Made by a program: the position numbers and the translations under genes
DNA from: Fimenecus sp045594885
Lineage (GTDB): Bacteria; Bacillota; Clostridia; Oscillospirales; Acutalibacteraceae
Reading direction: 5' to 3'
Assembly: GCA_045594885.1 (NCBI GenBank)
Contig: JAZNZJ010000043.1
Location: forward strand, 1-50,216
DNA length: 50,216 nucleotides
In this document: positions 17,278 to 24,998 of the stretch, one piece after another
How the letters are laid out: each line of letters opens with the position of its first letter
Numbering within the stretch: position 1 is the stretch's first letter
The notes under the pieces: model-generated
The model's database searches: none
Told to the model about the DNA's origin: nothing
The model's input: only the letters and a program-made list of their open reading frames with translations

Positions 17278-17433
17278 ATGGAAGTATTTTTAATAATTCT
17301 CGGTGTTATTCTTGCATTTTTCTTAATCACATTTATAATTTATTGGTTTAACCTTGATATGAAACTTGTAAGAGTTGTGTATGATGCACTCGGGAAACAC
17401 TATGACAAAATGAAAAGGGATAAAAAATTATAA
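17278..17433 (+). CDS. Small single-helix membrane protein, unknown
   Basis: The 51-residue protein starts at ATG 17278, placed by AAAGGAG at 17264-17270. Residues 3-25 form one hydrophobic helix (VFLIILGVILAFFLITFIIY). A basic tail of about 25 residues follows, rich in Lys and Arg (YDKMKRDKKL at the end), which predicts a cytoplasmic C-terminus. The stop codon shares one base with the next ATG (TAATG), so the protein is translationally tied to the acetyl-CoA-synthase-like gene. I do not recognise a family. It may anchor the complex to the membrane. Confidence 0.7.
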   Translation: MEVFLIILGVILAFFLITFIIYWFNLDMKLVRVVYDALGKHYDKMKRDKKL

Positions 17434-18125
17434 TGGATTTTTTCAACTCTTTAATTGAAGACGTAAACAAGCTTGTAAATAAATTTTCTGAAAGAAAGTT
17501 CAATTACGACAAAGAAAACATCTGCAACGATTATGGTTACAGTCAGGTGATTCTTCAAAGGGACACTGCATTTGAATTAAGTGGTACAGGCTTTAATCTT
17601 GTTACAGGCAATAATATTGATGACGAAATTATTGTAATCGGTAAGGATTTGAACGAAATCAAATCCGATTGTAAATTCGCACGAATTTCAATTATAAAGA
17701 TTGATGACACCGCCGAAGAGCAGACTGCATATAACCTTATCCGCAAAATTGAATATGTGAAATATCACTATTTCCCCGACGGATATATGTTGAGAACAAC
17801 ATCCCGCTCACACAAAGAAGCGGTACGAGTTTCAAAAACTGCAATAAAAAGCGGAATCAGTTTTGAAAAGGTTGGTAATCTTCTTATAAACAAATATAAG
17901 GAAATCCCCGCAGTTCAAAATGTTAGAATTATTTTCATTACTGATGAGAATGTGGATTTCAACGCACTATTCACCATTGCCGAGAAGAATAACCAAATCA
18001 CCGAAACTCTTAACCACATTATGAACAATGTGAATTTCGATTGCTCAACCTGTAATCTTAAACCTATCTGCGATGAAGTTGAGGGAATGAAAGAGCTTCA
18101 TTTCAAAACTTCTATGGGTAAATAA
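17433..18125 (+). CDS. Stand-alone acetyl-CoA synthase (CdhC/AcsB)-like domain protein
   Basis: The 230-residue protein resembles the N-terminal/middle part of CdhC, the acetyl-CoA synthase beta subunit. EIIVIGKDLNEI (65-76) matches the CdhC block V-I-G-P-D-I-D-E-M. The run from IEYVKYHYFPDG through VRVSKTAIKSGISFEKVGNL to VRIIFITDENVD follows the CdhC order of a water-rich helix, an R-x-S-K-x-A-x-K-x-G segment and a K-V-Q-x-x-I-Y-T-D segment. A C-terminal CX2CX5C (Cys204, Cys207, Cys213) sits where CdhC begins its A-cluster cysteines, but the rest of the A-cluster domain is absent. It is probably a metal- or corrinoid-protein-interacting module rather than an acetyl-CoA synthase. The homology is recalled by eye, not computed. 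Confidence 0.55.
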   Translation: MDFFNSLIEDVNKLVNKFSERKFNYDKENICNDYGYSQVILQRDTAFELSGTGFNLVTGNNIDDEIIVIGKDLNEIKSDCKFARISIIKIDDTAEEQTAYNLIRKIEYVKYHYFPDGYMLRTTSRSHKEAVRVSKTAIKSGISFEKVGNLLINKYKEIPAVQNVRIIFITDENVDFNALFTIAEKNNQITETLNHIMNNVNFDCSTCNLKPICDEVEGMKELHFKTSMGK

Positions 18126-18126
18126 T

Positions 18127-18702
18127 ATGAATAAAAAAGATATTATCTCATTTTTCGACCATTTTGCACCCGATTGGGACAAGATGAACGAGCAGAGCAG
18201 CCAAGTAATTGAACAAATCCTTGACAATAGCGGAATTTGCGAGAACACCCGTGTACTTGATGTGGCTTGTGGTACGGGTGTGCTATTCCCCTACTACATT
18301 GAACGCAACGCAATTGTTACGGGTATTGATATTTCGTCAGAAATGGTGAAAATCGCAAAAGAAAAGCACCCGCAAATCAATGTAATTTGCGGTGATGCTG
18401 AAAATATTTCATTCAATAAAAAATTTGATGTTATTATGATTTTCAATGCTTTCCCCCATTTTCCCACCCCTGAAAAGCTTATTGAGAATTTGTCAAAGCA
18501 CTTAAAATCAGGTGGGCGCATATCAATAGCTCATGGGGCAAGTCGAGAAGACATTAACCGATGTCACGAGGGTAAAGCAAGTGTAATTTCACAGACATTA
18601 CCCGCAGCAAACGAATTAAAAAAATTGCTCACTCCCCTTTTTGATATTGACATTATGATTTCAGACAACAAAATGTATCAAGTGTCGGGCACAAAAAGAT
18701 AA
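18127..18702 (+). CDS. Class I SAM-dependent methyltransferase
   Basis: The 191-residue protein has a Rossmann-type methyltransferase fold. Motif I is VLDVACGTGVLFPYY, the acidic residue ending strand 2 is in VTGIDISSEM, motif II is VICGDAENISF and post-II is FDVIMIFNAFPHF. It resembles small UbiE/Methyltransf_11 proteins. The N-terminal FFDHFAPDWDKM is typical of that group. It starts 1 bp after the previous stop, is the last gene of the operon and is followed by a terminator. The substrate is unknown; a small molecule, a protein or a metal-cofactor intermediate would all fit. Confidence 0.87.
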   Translation: MNKKDIISFFDHFAPDWDKMNEQSSQVIEQILDNSGICENTRVLDVACGTGVLFPYYIERNAIVTGIDISSEMVKIAKEKHPQINVICGDAENISFNKKFDVIMIFNAFPHFPTPEKLIENLSKHLKSGGRISIAHGASREDINRCHEGKASVISQTLPAANELKKLLTPLFDIDIMISDNKMYQVSGTKR

Positions 18703-18707
18703 AATTA

Positions 18708-18735
18708 AACTCCCCAATTTGGGGAGTTTTTGTTT
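18708..18735 (+). terminator. Rho-independent terminator of the CooC-like operon
   Basis: AACTCCCC/GGGGAGTT (18708-18715 and 18721-18728) has a 5-nt loop and is followed by TTTGTTTTG on the plus strand. It also separates this operon from the convergent GH127-like gene. Confidence 0.88.
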
Positions 18736-18738
18736 TGT

Positions 18739-21072
18739 TTATTTCTCTTTCACAATGCTCAATTTATCAAATATTCCGCCCGCATAACTATTGTTGACCG
18801 ATTTGAAGGTTACTGTGACTTTATCTTTGTCTTTAACATACTCTTGAGGGATTTTATAATAAACATCATAAAACCCGTTAGGATTTGGGTCTTCAAGTGT
18901 CACGTTTTCAAGCACTTCACCGTCAACAAGAATTACAAACTGACGTCCCACATCACCACTGTAATATTTCACCGCAAGGTAATTCGTGGCGGTATTTTCA
19001 ACCGTCATTTCATAACTGAATTGACCATTCGGTGTGGCATCACGAAACATAAGCCCCTTGAAATTGCCCGTATTTGAATTTTCCGCTTTAAGATTGTGAG
19101 AGAATTCGTACTGGTCATTCGCCACGGGCAGACTGTCAATAACTATGTATTTGTCCGCCTCATTTTCTTTTATTTCGGTATTCTTATCGGCAAGTGTAAA
19201 ATAAATTCCGTAGCGATTTTCGTGTTGCTTATAGTGGGGTGAAAAAACTAAATTCTGATTTGTGCCTTTAATAGTGAAATTGAGTGTTCCAATTTCTTCT
19301 TCAAAATTTTCGTTAATATTTTTAAGCCAATTTTTAATTGTCACATCTTTGATTACAAGAACATCACTTAAACTTGAATCAAGCAAAGGAATTGTAACAT
19401 TAACACCCGTTGTTGTGGTGTTCATTTCGTTGTTGCCCATATTTGCACTGAGCACCCACGGGCCATATTTAAATGCAACTGTATTTTCATTGTCGGGTAA
19501 CGAGTATGCAACCACCATCATAGGCATATCATATTTTATAACATCTCCGTCAGCCCAATCACGAGAAATACGAATAAAACCATTCTTTTCTTTTGCTTTG
19601 ATTTCTTCACCGTTGACCTCAACAAAGAATTTCGGCTCATCCTGACACCAATCAGGTACACGAAGAACAATATCGGCATTTGCAGAACCGTTCACAGTAA
19701 ATTCCACATATTCCGCATTATTATGCAAATTCTCTGCATTTTGAGTGATTTTCAAGCCTTTTTCTGCCCAATTAACAGTTGAAGAAATGAATTGTGTAAC
19801 GTAAATGCTGTTCTCGTCTTTATAATAAATACTGTCATCGAGCTTTGAAAAATTTTCCATTCCCGAGCCGGTGCAACACCAGAAATGCTGGTCGGGGGAA
19901 CTATACACCTTGAAAAATCCCGTTGCCATAGGTTGAAAATATGTGGTCATTCCCGTTTGGGGATTCTGCGACGAGAGAATTGCATTTATAAACGTATTTT
20001 CATAGTAATCAGCATATTTTCTCTCACCCGTAATCTTATAAAGCTCACGGGTAAGTTTAAGCATATTATATGTATTACAGGTTTCACAGTTACAATTTGT
20101 GCGTTCTGCGTCAAGTATATTCGGCTCACCGAAATGCTCCCATTCACTGTTACCGCCCGTGATATATGTATGATTTTTAATAACAATTTCCCAGAAATTC
20201 ACAGCAACCTGTAAATAGTATTCTTCACCCGTTACTGTGTAGCGATTGAGTGCACCCACAATTTTAGGAATTGTCGTGTTTGCGTGCTTACCATTAAGAA
20301 TATCCTCACCGTTATAAAGTGCATCAAAAAGAGCAGTTTCATCAAAGCTATTTGCCGCTGACAAATGGTTTTCTGATTTTGTGTTTTTATATAACTGATA
20401 AAGGCAATCATTAATTCCGCCATATTCTACGTTGAGAACAGTTACCTGCATAGCCTCATCCCATTTTGAAGTACGGCTATAAACCCAATCACCGAGTTTA
20501 GATGCAACCTCTAAAGCATTTTCGTTACCCGTCAATTCATAAGCACTTATAAGTCCTGCAAGAATTTTATGCATACTGTACCAAGGAACCCAAGTGCCTG
20601 CAGTGTTTCCGTTTTCAATCTGTTCATAATGACTTTCGGGGATTGCCGCAAGATAGCCACTTTCTTTGTTCTGACACTCTGCCAAAACCTCAACAATATG
20701 GTCAACAATTTTCTTTAAGTCCTCGTCACCGCTTGTTGCATAGGCTTGTGAAACAGCAGTAAGATAATGCCCAAGAGTATGCCCTTGAATTGCAGAGGTT
20801 TCCCATCCACCGTATTTTGTAGCATCACTTTCTATACCCGAAATCTCACAAAAGCCCTTTAAAAGTTTTTCTGCATCAAGGCTTTTAAGATATTCGACCT
20901 CTTTTGCAAAAGCATTTTTTGTATATTCATCATGAAGCTCAACGTCACTCATAGAAAAGTCGCTCAACGGTGTTGCGAGTGGGGTGGCTTTTGGCAAATC
21001 CTTATTATTTGTACAGCCAAAAAGGGACAAAATAATGCTTAACATCATAATAAATATCAATCCTTTTTTCAT
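18739..21072 (-). CDS. GH127-like beta-L-arabinofuranosidase lipoprotein
   Basis: The 777-residue protein begins with a lipoprotein signal peptide, lipobox LSLFGC (Cys20). The (alpha/alpha)6 catalytic domain has the GH127 signature: the NCETC pair (Glu330, Cys332) and the WCC pair (Cys399, Cys400), matching the Zn ligands and nucleophile cysteine known from the Bifidobacterium enzyme HypBA1. TGGNSEWEHFGEP (305-317) probably carries the acid/base Glu. C-terminal beta-rich domains follow. The enzyme would trim beta-L-arabinofuranosyl groups from plant glycans at the cell surface. GH146 or another related family is possible. The ribosome site is weak (GGGTTG). The gene is divergent from a MATE transporter. 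Confidence 0.85.
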   Translation of the reverse strand: MKKGLIFIMMLSIILSLFGCTNNKDLPKATPLATPLSDFSMSDVELHDEYTKNAFAKEVEYLKSLDAEKLLKGFCEISGIESDATKYGGWETSAIQGHTLGHYLTAVSQAYATSGDEDLKKIVDHIVEVLAECQNKESGYLAAIPESHYEQIENGNTAGTWVPWYSMHKILAGLISAYELTGNENALEVASKLGDWVYSRTSKWDEAMQVTVLNVEYGGINDCLYQLYKNTKSENHLSAANSFDETALFDALYNGEDILNGKHANTTIPKIVGALNRYTVTGEEYYLQVAVNFWEIVIKNHTYITGGNSEWEHFGEPNILDAERTNCNCETCNTYNMLKLTRELYKITGERKYADYYENTFINAILSSQNPQTGMTTYFQPMATGFFKVYSSPDQHFWCCTGSGMENFSKLDDSIYYKDENSIYVTQFISSTVNWAEKGLKITQNAENLHNNAEYVEFTVNGSANADIVLRVPDWCQDEPKFFVEVNGEEIKAKEKNGFIRISRDWADGDVIKYDMPMMVVAYSLPDNENTVAFKYGPWVLSANMGNNEMNTTTTGVNVTIPLLDSSLSDVLVIKDVTIKNWLKNINENFEEEIGTLNFTIKGTNQNLVFSPHYKQHENRYGIYFTLADKNTEIKENEADKYIVIDSLPVANDQYEFSHNLKAENSNTGNFKGLMFRDATPNGQFSYEMTVENTATNYLAVKYYSGDVGRQFVILVDGEVLENVTLEDPNPNGFYDVYYKIPQEYVKDKDKVTVTFKSVNNSYAGGIFDKLSIVKEK

Positions 21073-21100
21073 ATAATCAACCCAATTTTATTTTTTATTC

Positions 21101-21129
21101 AGTATAGCACATAAGTTTCATTATATCAA
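21101..21129 (-). promoter_or_regulatory. Promoter of the GH127-like gene
   Basis: On the minus strand, TTGATA (-35, 21124-21129) and TATACT (-10, 21101-21106) are separated by 17 bp. Its -35 ends one base from the -35 of the divergent MATE promoter. Confidence 0.75.
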
Positions 21130-21130
21130 C

Positions 21131-21159
21131 TTGAAAAACTGAAAATGCAGTTGTATAAT
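21131..21159 (+). promoter_or_regulatory. Promoter of the MATE/GH43-like operon
   Basis: TTGAAA (-35, 21131-21136) and TATAAT (-10, 21154-21159) with a 17-bp spacer lie 34 bp upstream of the MATE ATG. Confidence 0.78.
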
Positions 21160-21192
21160 ATTAAACGATTTTAATTTTAGGGAGTATAAAAA

Positions 21193-22560
21193 ATGGCACT
21201 TTCACGTAGAAGAACAATTGATATGACAAGCGGTCCGCTTTTCAGCAATATAATTTCATATACAATTCCGATTATTTTTACGGGTGTTTTACAACTTTTA
21301 TTCAATGCTGCCGACCTTGTTGTTGTAGGTCAATTTTGTGGCAGTATTTCCGTTGCCGCCGTTGGTGCAACGGGTTCAATTACAAATTTGATTGTCAATC
21401 TTTTTATAGGGCTTTCTGTGGGCACAGGTGTTGCAGTTGCTCAAGCCTTAGGTGCGGGTGACAATAAAAAAGTTCATCGTGCAGTACACACGGCAATCCC
21501 CACAGCCCTTGTAAGCGGTATTATTCTCACCATTGTGGGCATTTCATTTTCAGAAACCTTTTTAATATGGATGGATACACCTGAAGATGTGCTCCCCCTC
21601 TCTGCTCTTTATATGAAAATCTATTTTGCGGGTATCATTTTTATGATGCTCTACAATTTCTGTTCATCAATTCTTCGTGCGGCGGGTGACACAAAATCAC
21701 CTTTGGTTTTCCTCACAATTGCGGGCATTATAAACGTTATTCTCAATGTTATTTTTGTAACTGTTTTCCATCTCAATGTTGCGGGTGTTGCTCTTGCGAC
21801 AACAATCTCACAGGCAGTTTCGGCAATACTTGTTACTCTTGCCCTTATAAAAAGAGAAGATGCTTGTAAGCTCTATCTCTCAAAAATAAAATTTTATAAA
21901 GATGAATTACTGCAAATCTTCAAAGTGGGATTACCCGCAGGTATTCAGGGCTCACTTTTCTCAATATCGAATGTAATTATCCAATCCTCAATCAATTCAT
22001 TTGGTGCTGTTGTAATGTCCGGTAATGCGGCGGCACTCAATATTGAAGGCTTTGTCTATGTAGTACTAAACGCATTCCATCAAACTACAATCAATTTTAC
22101 AGGTCAAAATGTGGGTGCAAAAAAATACAGACGTGCAAAAAAGGTATTTTTAATCTGCCTTTGTTGTGTACTTGTAATCGGGCTTACTCTTTCAACAATT
22201 ATGTATTTGACAGGTCCAAAACTCTTATCAATTTACATTACTGACTCACCTGAAGCAATTGAGTATGGTCTTACAAGAATGAAATGTCTTTTCCTTACTT
22301 TCTGCTTTTTAGGACTTATGGATGTTTCCGGTGGCGGACTTCGTGGTATGGGTGTATCAGTTGCACCTATGATTATCTCAGTTATAGGTGTTTGTGGTAT
22401 CAGAATCGGTTGGATTTATACTATTTTTCAGTTGCCACAGTTCCATTCACTCGAATGGTTGTACCACTCATATTCAATATCTTGGGCAATAACCTTTATT
22501 GCTCAAACTATCGTGTATTTTATCGTTTATAATAAGAAAAAACGGAGTGACAAGCACTGA
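21193..22560 (+). CDS. MATE-family efflux transporter
   Basis: The 455-residue protein has twelve predicted membrane helices in two homologous halves, typical of MatE/NorM-like sodium- or proton-coupled exporters of clostridia. The N-terminus MTSGPLFSNIISYTIPII and the block LFNAADLVVVGQFCGS are characteristic of the DinF/NorM branch. A GGGAG site lies 9 nt before the ATG. Its stop shares one base with the start of the GH43-like gene, so export (or uptake) is coupled to a glycoside-hydrolase-like enzyme. The substrate cannot be deduced. Confidence 0.92.
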   Translation: MALSRRRTIDMTSGPLFSNIISYTIPIIFTGVLQLLFNAADLVVVGQFCGSISVAAVGATGSITNLIVNLFIGLSVGTGVAVAQALGAGDNKKVHRAVHTAIPTALVSGIILTIVGISFSETFLIWMDTPEDVLPLSALYMKIYFAGIIFMMLYNFCSSILRAAGDTKSPLVFLTIAGIINVILNVIFVTVFHLNVAGVALATTISQAVSAILVTLALIKREDACKLYLSKIKFYKDELLQIFKVGLPAGIQGSLFSISNVIIQSSINSFGAVVMSGNAAALNIEGFVYVVLNAFHQTTINFTGQNVGAKKYRRAKKVFLICLCCVLVIGLTLSTIMYLTGPKLLSIYITDSPEAIEYGLTRMKCLFLTFCFLGLMDVSGGGLRGMGVSVAPMIISVIGVCGIRIGWIYTIFQLPQFHSLEWLYHSYSISWAITFIAQTIVYFIVYNKKKRSDKH

Positions 22561-23450
22561 TGTTTACAAAGTATTTATTTTGCTATTTTACCGGCAACGA
22601 GCCCGAAAATGAATCAGTGCATTTCGCCCTTTCAAAAGATGGCTATAATTTCATTGCACTCAATAATAATGAACCAATAATAAAACAGACTCTTGGCAAA
22701 AAGTGTTGCCGTGACCCATATATCTTTCGAGGTGAAGACGGAGTTTTTCACATAATTGCAACGGATATGCGCTGTTTCGACGGTTGGTCAAGTAATAATT
22801 CGATGATTATATGGGATAGTGTTGACCTTGTGAATTGGGAAAATGAGAGAATAATTGACTTTTCTCAATTTGAAAGCACTAAATCTGCAAATCGTGTTTG
22901 GGCTCCACAAGTAATATTTGATAAAGAAAAACAGGAATATATGATTTACTGGAGTCACAATAACGAAGATGAGGGTTGGCACACAATACCTTGGTATGCA
23001 TATACAAAAGACTTTATCACATTGACAACTGAGCCTAACATACTTTATAACCCAACAAGCGGTATGGCAGCAATTGATGGGGATATAATTGAAAAAAATG
23101 GCAAATTCTATCTTTTCGTTGCCGATGAAGAAAAAGACGGAATTTGCTATGTGGTTGCTGACCAAGTTTGCGGTCCGTATTTTGAACCTGACAACAATAA
23201 AATTTCTGTTGCAGACACCGCATTAGAAGGACATTGCACATATAAAATTCTTGGCACAGACAAATATGTGCTCATTGCTGACCAGTTTAAAGCGGGCGGA
23301 TATTTTATGCAACAATCAACTGACTTAATTCATTTCAATAAGGTGAATAAAGACGACTATTCGCTTGACCATCTGCATCCACGACATGGCTCGATAATTC
23401 ATATCACCGACGAAGAATATAAAAGACTTTTAAATACAGAATTCAAATAA
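22560..23450 (+). CDS. GH43-like five-bladed beta-propeller glycoside hydrolase
   Basis: The 296-residue protein has no signal peptide and so is probably cytoplasmic. GH43-type features are ESVHFALSKDGYNFIALN near the N-terminus, the RDPYIFR general-base segment, RVWAPQVIFD, the pKa-modulating Asp in AAIDGDIIEKNGKFYLF, and the acid Glu in ALEGHCTYK. Each blade starts with a recognisable D-G-x-Y/F repeat. It probably acts on intracellular arabino- or xylo-oligosaccharides, consistent with the GH127-like lipoprotein nearby. Subfamily and substrate remain open. Confidence 0.8.
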   Translation: MFTKYLFCYFTGNEPENESVHFALSKDGYNFIALNNNEPIIKQTLGKKCCRDPYIFRGEDGVFHIIATDMRCFDGWSSNNSMIIWDSVDLVNWENERIIDFSQFESTKSANRVWAPQVIFDKEKQEYMIYWSHNNEDEGWHTIPWYAYTKDFITLTTEPNILYNPTSGMAAIDGDIIEKNGKFYLFVADEEKDGICYVVADQVCGPYFEPDNNKISVADTALEGHCTYKILGTDKYVLIADQFKAGGYFMQQSTDLIHFNKVNKDDYSLDHLHPRHGSIIHITDEEYKRLLNTEFK

Positions 23451-23480
23451 AAAGGTGAGAATAACATACTATAACTCAAT

Positions 23481-23509
23481 GGCGGGGTCAAGACCCCGCC
23501 TTATCTTTT
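23481..23509 (+). terminator. Rho-independent terminator of the MATE/GH43-like operon
   Basis: A 9-bp perfect stem GGCGGGGTC/GACCCCGCC (23481-23489 and 23492-23500) with a 2-nt loop is followed by TTATCTTTTA. Confidence 0.75.
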
Positions 23510-23566
23510 AGGGGAGCTGAGAATATCTTTCTATTAAAACAACTCTACAACTCGATTTTTTTACAT

Positions 23567-23592
23567 AAAAAAGGGTGCCTTTTCAGACACCC
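23567..23592 (-). terminator. Minus-strand terminator
   Basis: GGGTGCC and GACACCC (23573-23579 and 23586-23592) pair with one mismatch, and on the minus strand the hairpin is followed by a six-T run (A-run 23567-23572). The only minus-strand gene upstream of it ends 620 bp away at 24211. Confidence 0.6.
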
Positions 23593-23716
23593 AACATATT
23601 AAGAATACCAAAAATAAAAGCAAAAGTCAATAGATTTTTAAAAATTTTAGTAGCATTGTGCACAAAATCTACGTTTTAAATAATAAAAAAGTGTTAACTT
23701 TGTACAAGATTACATA

Positions 23717-23745
23717 TTGCAATATGCGTTTTTTCATGTTATATT
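23717..23745 (+). promoter_or_regulatory. Promoter of the candidate noncoding RNA
   Basis: TTGCAA (-35, 23717-23722) and TATATT (-10, 23740-23745) with a 17-bp spacer, in a region with no protein gene downstream on this strand until 25054. The predicted transcript start is near 23752. Confidence 0.6.
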
Positions 23746-23751
23746 ATAGAC

Positions 23752-24167
23752 ACAGAAAGGGAAAGGTGATACCGATGTACAGGTAAAAACCAAAGGCTTA
23801 AAAAATATAACTTAGTTTAAAAGAATAAAAATGGTGTAGCAAACAACACGGACGTAAAAAATAAGTTTTAATAAAAACAAAGTTTAATATAGATTAAATG
23901 TTTGCAAACTAAAGTTAGATTTTTAAAAAAGCCTACCTTAAAAAGCCTTCAAAAAATTAAGTTCAGAAACATTAAGGGTCTCGCTTTTCGAGAATATAAG
24001 ATGACTGTAAAAAGTGTTGAACGGAATGAAAAAAAGAGTGAAGGCGAAAATCTAAGAAAGAGAGGTAAATAAAAAGATGTTAGATATCAAGAGTGAACAG
24101 AAGTAACCCCCCGGCCAGTGAAAGATGTGTAAAGAAACATCGGCCTCGGGGGTTACTTCTTTTTTTA
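23752..24167 (+). ncRNA. Candidate structured noncoding RNA of about 416 nt
   Basis: The 760-bp stretch from 23451 to 24210 has no convincing protein gene. Within it, a promoter and a very strong terminator bracket a purine-rich transcript. Nested helices can be drawn: AAGGCTT (23793-23799) with AAGCCTT (23943-23949); inside it AACTTAGTTT (23809-23818) with AAACTAAAGTT (23906-23916, one bulge). Local hairpins include GTGT/ACAC near 23833-23848, GTTTT/AAAAC near 23865-23880, and TCTCG/CGAGA near 23980-23995. I see no tmRNA tag reading frame or 6S, SRP or RNase P signature. Three very short reading frames (23775, 24001, 24077) leave a dual-function RNA possible. Confidence 0.6.
24099..24167 (+). 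terminator. Large three-tier terminator hairpin of the candidate ncRNA
   Basis: A 13-bp stem AGAAGTAACCCCC/GGGGGTTACTTCT (24099-24111 and 24148-24160) is extended by GGCC/GGCC and an apical GATGT/ACATC helix, then followed by seven T. It is much larger than the other terminators in the window. Confidence 0.9.
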
Positions 24168-24191
24168 TGCTGTTTTTTAATATTTGTTTTT

Positions 24192-24212
24192 GTCCCGTGT
24201 GGGACTTTTTTT
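24192..24212 (+). terminator. Second, tandem plus-strand terminator
   Basis: GTCCC/GGGAC (24192-24196 and 24201-24205) with a GTGT loop and seven following T lies 25 bp after the first terminator. On the minus strand it has no T-run, so it does not serve the CPBP gene ending at 24211. Confidence 0.75.
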
Positions 24213-24945
24213 ATGCCTTCTCGGGCTGTGGTAGGGTTTTTAAAAGGAAAAGTGTATAACCAACCGCCATAATCACAAGCACTATTGACACTATAATCTG
24301 ATTTTTCGGTGTCACATTGGACTCATTCACAAAAACACTCAATGCATTTATTCCGCTATGTGCCACAATACAGGGTAAAAGTGTTTTTCCTCTATAAAAA
24401 ATAACAACAAACAAAAATCCAAAAGCCATCGCAGAAACAATCTGACATAAATTCGCCACAAGTGACATACCGCTACCGTTGAACAGATTTATAATGTGAC
24501 CTATACCAAAAGTCAAGCTTGAAACGATTATTGCAGATTTCACATTATCTTTAGCCATCGCTTTAAAAAGAAAACCACGGAAAATTAATTCCTCAAGAAA
24601 ACCTACGAAAAGCATAAGGCAAATGGTTATTACCACCTCATATGCTTTTGAATTGAGCACCACACCATACCAAAGATTTGATGAAATCATAACCGGAATA
24701 GGTATGAACCACATAAATTTTGAAAGTTTAATATCGGTTTTGCAAAGTCCATATTCTTTTAAAAGCCCGTTTTTATTAAGCCACACAAGAGAAATCACGG
24801 TCAATGCAATATAAAAGATTAACGTAGCCGATTTATAAATACCTATTGAATTGCTTATTGAATCGGCAACACTTGTACCAAGAATGTAAATTATTATCCA
24901 CGCAATTGCAAAGCCGATTTCACTTTTATTGTAAAGTTTTTTCAT
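24211..24945 (-). CDS. CPBP-family intramembrane glutamic endopeptidase (CAAX/Abi type)
   Basis: The 244-residue membrane protein has about seven helices. The conserved motif 1 is EELIFRG (EExxxR) and motif 2 is FGIGHIINLFNG (FxxxH), with the third conserved stretch HSGINALSVF. These provide the catalytic glutamates and histidines of the Rce1-like CPBP family, whose bacterial members act in peptide processing, bacteriocin immunity or signalling. No bacteriocin gene is visible beside it. The ATG follows GGGGTGA. The gene lacks an obvious terminator of its own and may read through into the ncRNA region in antisense. Confidence 0.88.
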   Translation of the reverse strand: MKKLYNKSEIGFAIAWIIIYILGTSVADSISNSIGIYKSATLIFYIALTVISLVWLNKNGLLKEYGLCKTDIKLSKFMWFIPIPVMISSNLWYGVVLNSKAYEVVITICLMLFVGFLEELIFRGFLFKAMAKDNVKSAIIVSSLTFGIGHIINLFNGSGMSLVANLCQIVSAMAFGFLFVVIFYRGKTLLPCIVAHSGINALSVFVNESNVTPKNQIIVSIVLVIMAVGYTLFLLKTLPQPEKA

Positions 24946-24968
24946 AAATTCACCCCGAATTCACATTT

Positions 24969-24998
24969 ATTATATCACAACAGTATCTCTTATTGCAA
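24969..24998 (-). promoter_or_regulatory. Promoter of the CPBP protease gene, sharing its -35
   Basis: On the minus strand, TTGCAA (-35, 24993-24998) and TATAAT (-10, 24969-24974) are separated by 18 bp. The self-complementary TTGCAA is also the -35 of the divergent GH43-like promoter. Confidence 0.7.

Noticed and set aside
24099..24160. Possible miniature inverted-repeat element (13-bp inverted ends)
   Set aside because: No target-site duplication is seen, the ends pair as a continuous hairpin with an apical helix, and a T-run follows, so a terminator is simpler.
23752..24167. tmRNA, 6S, SRP or RNase P RNA
   Set aside because: I could not find the tRNA-like ends and tag frame of tmRNA, the SRP Alu/GNAR features, the RNase P core sequence, or the open central bubble of 6S RNA.
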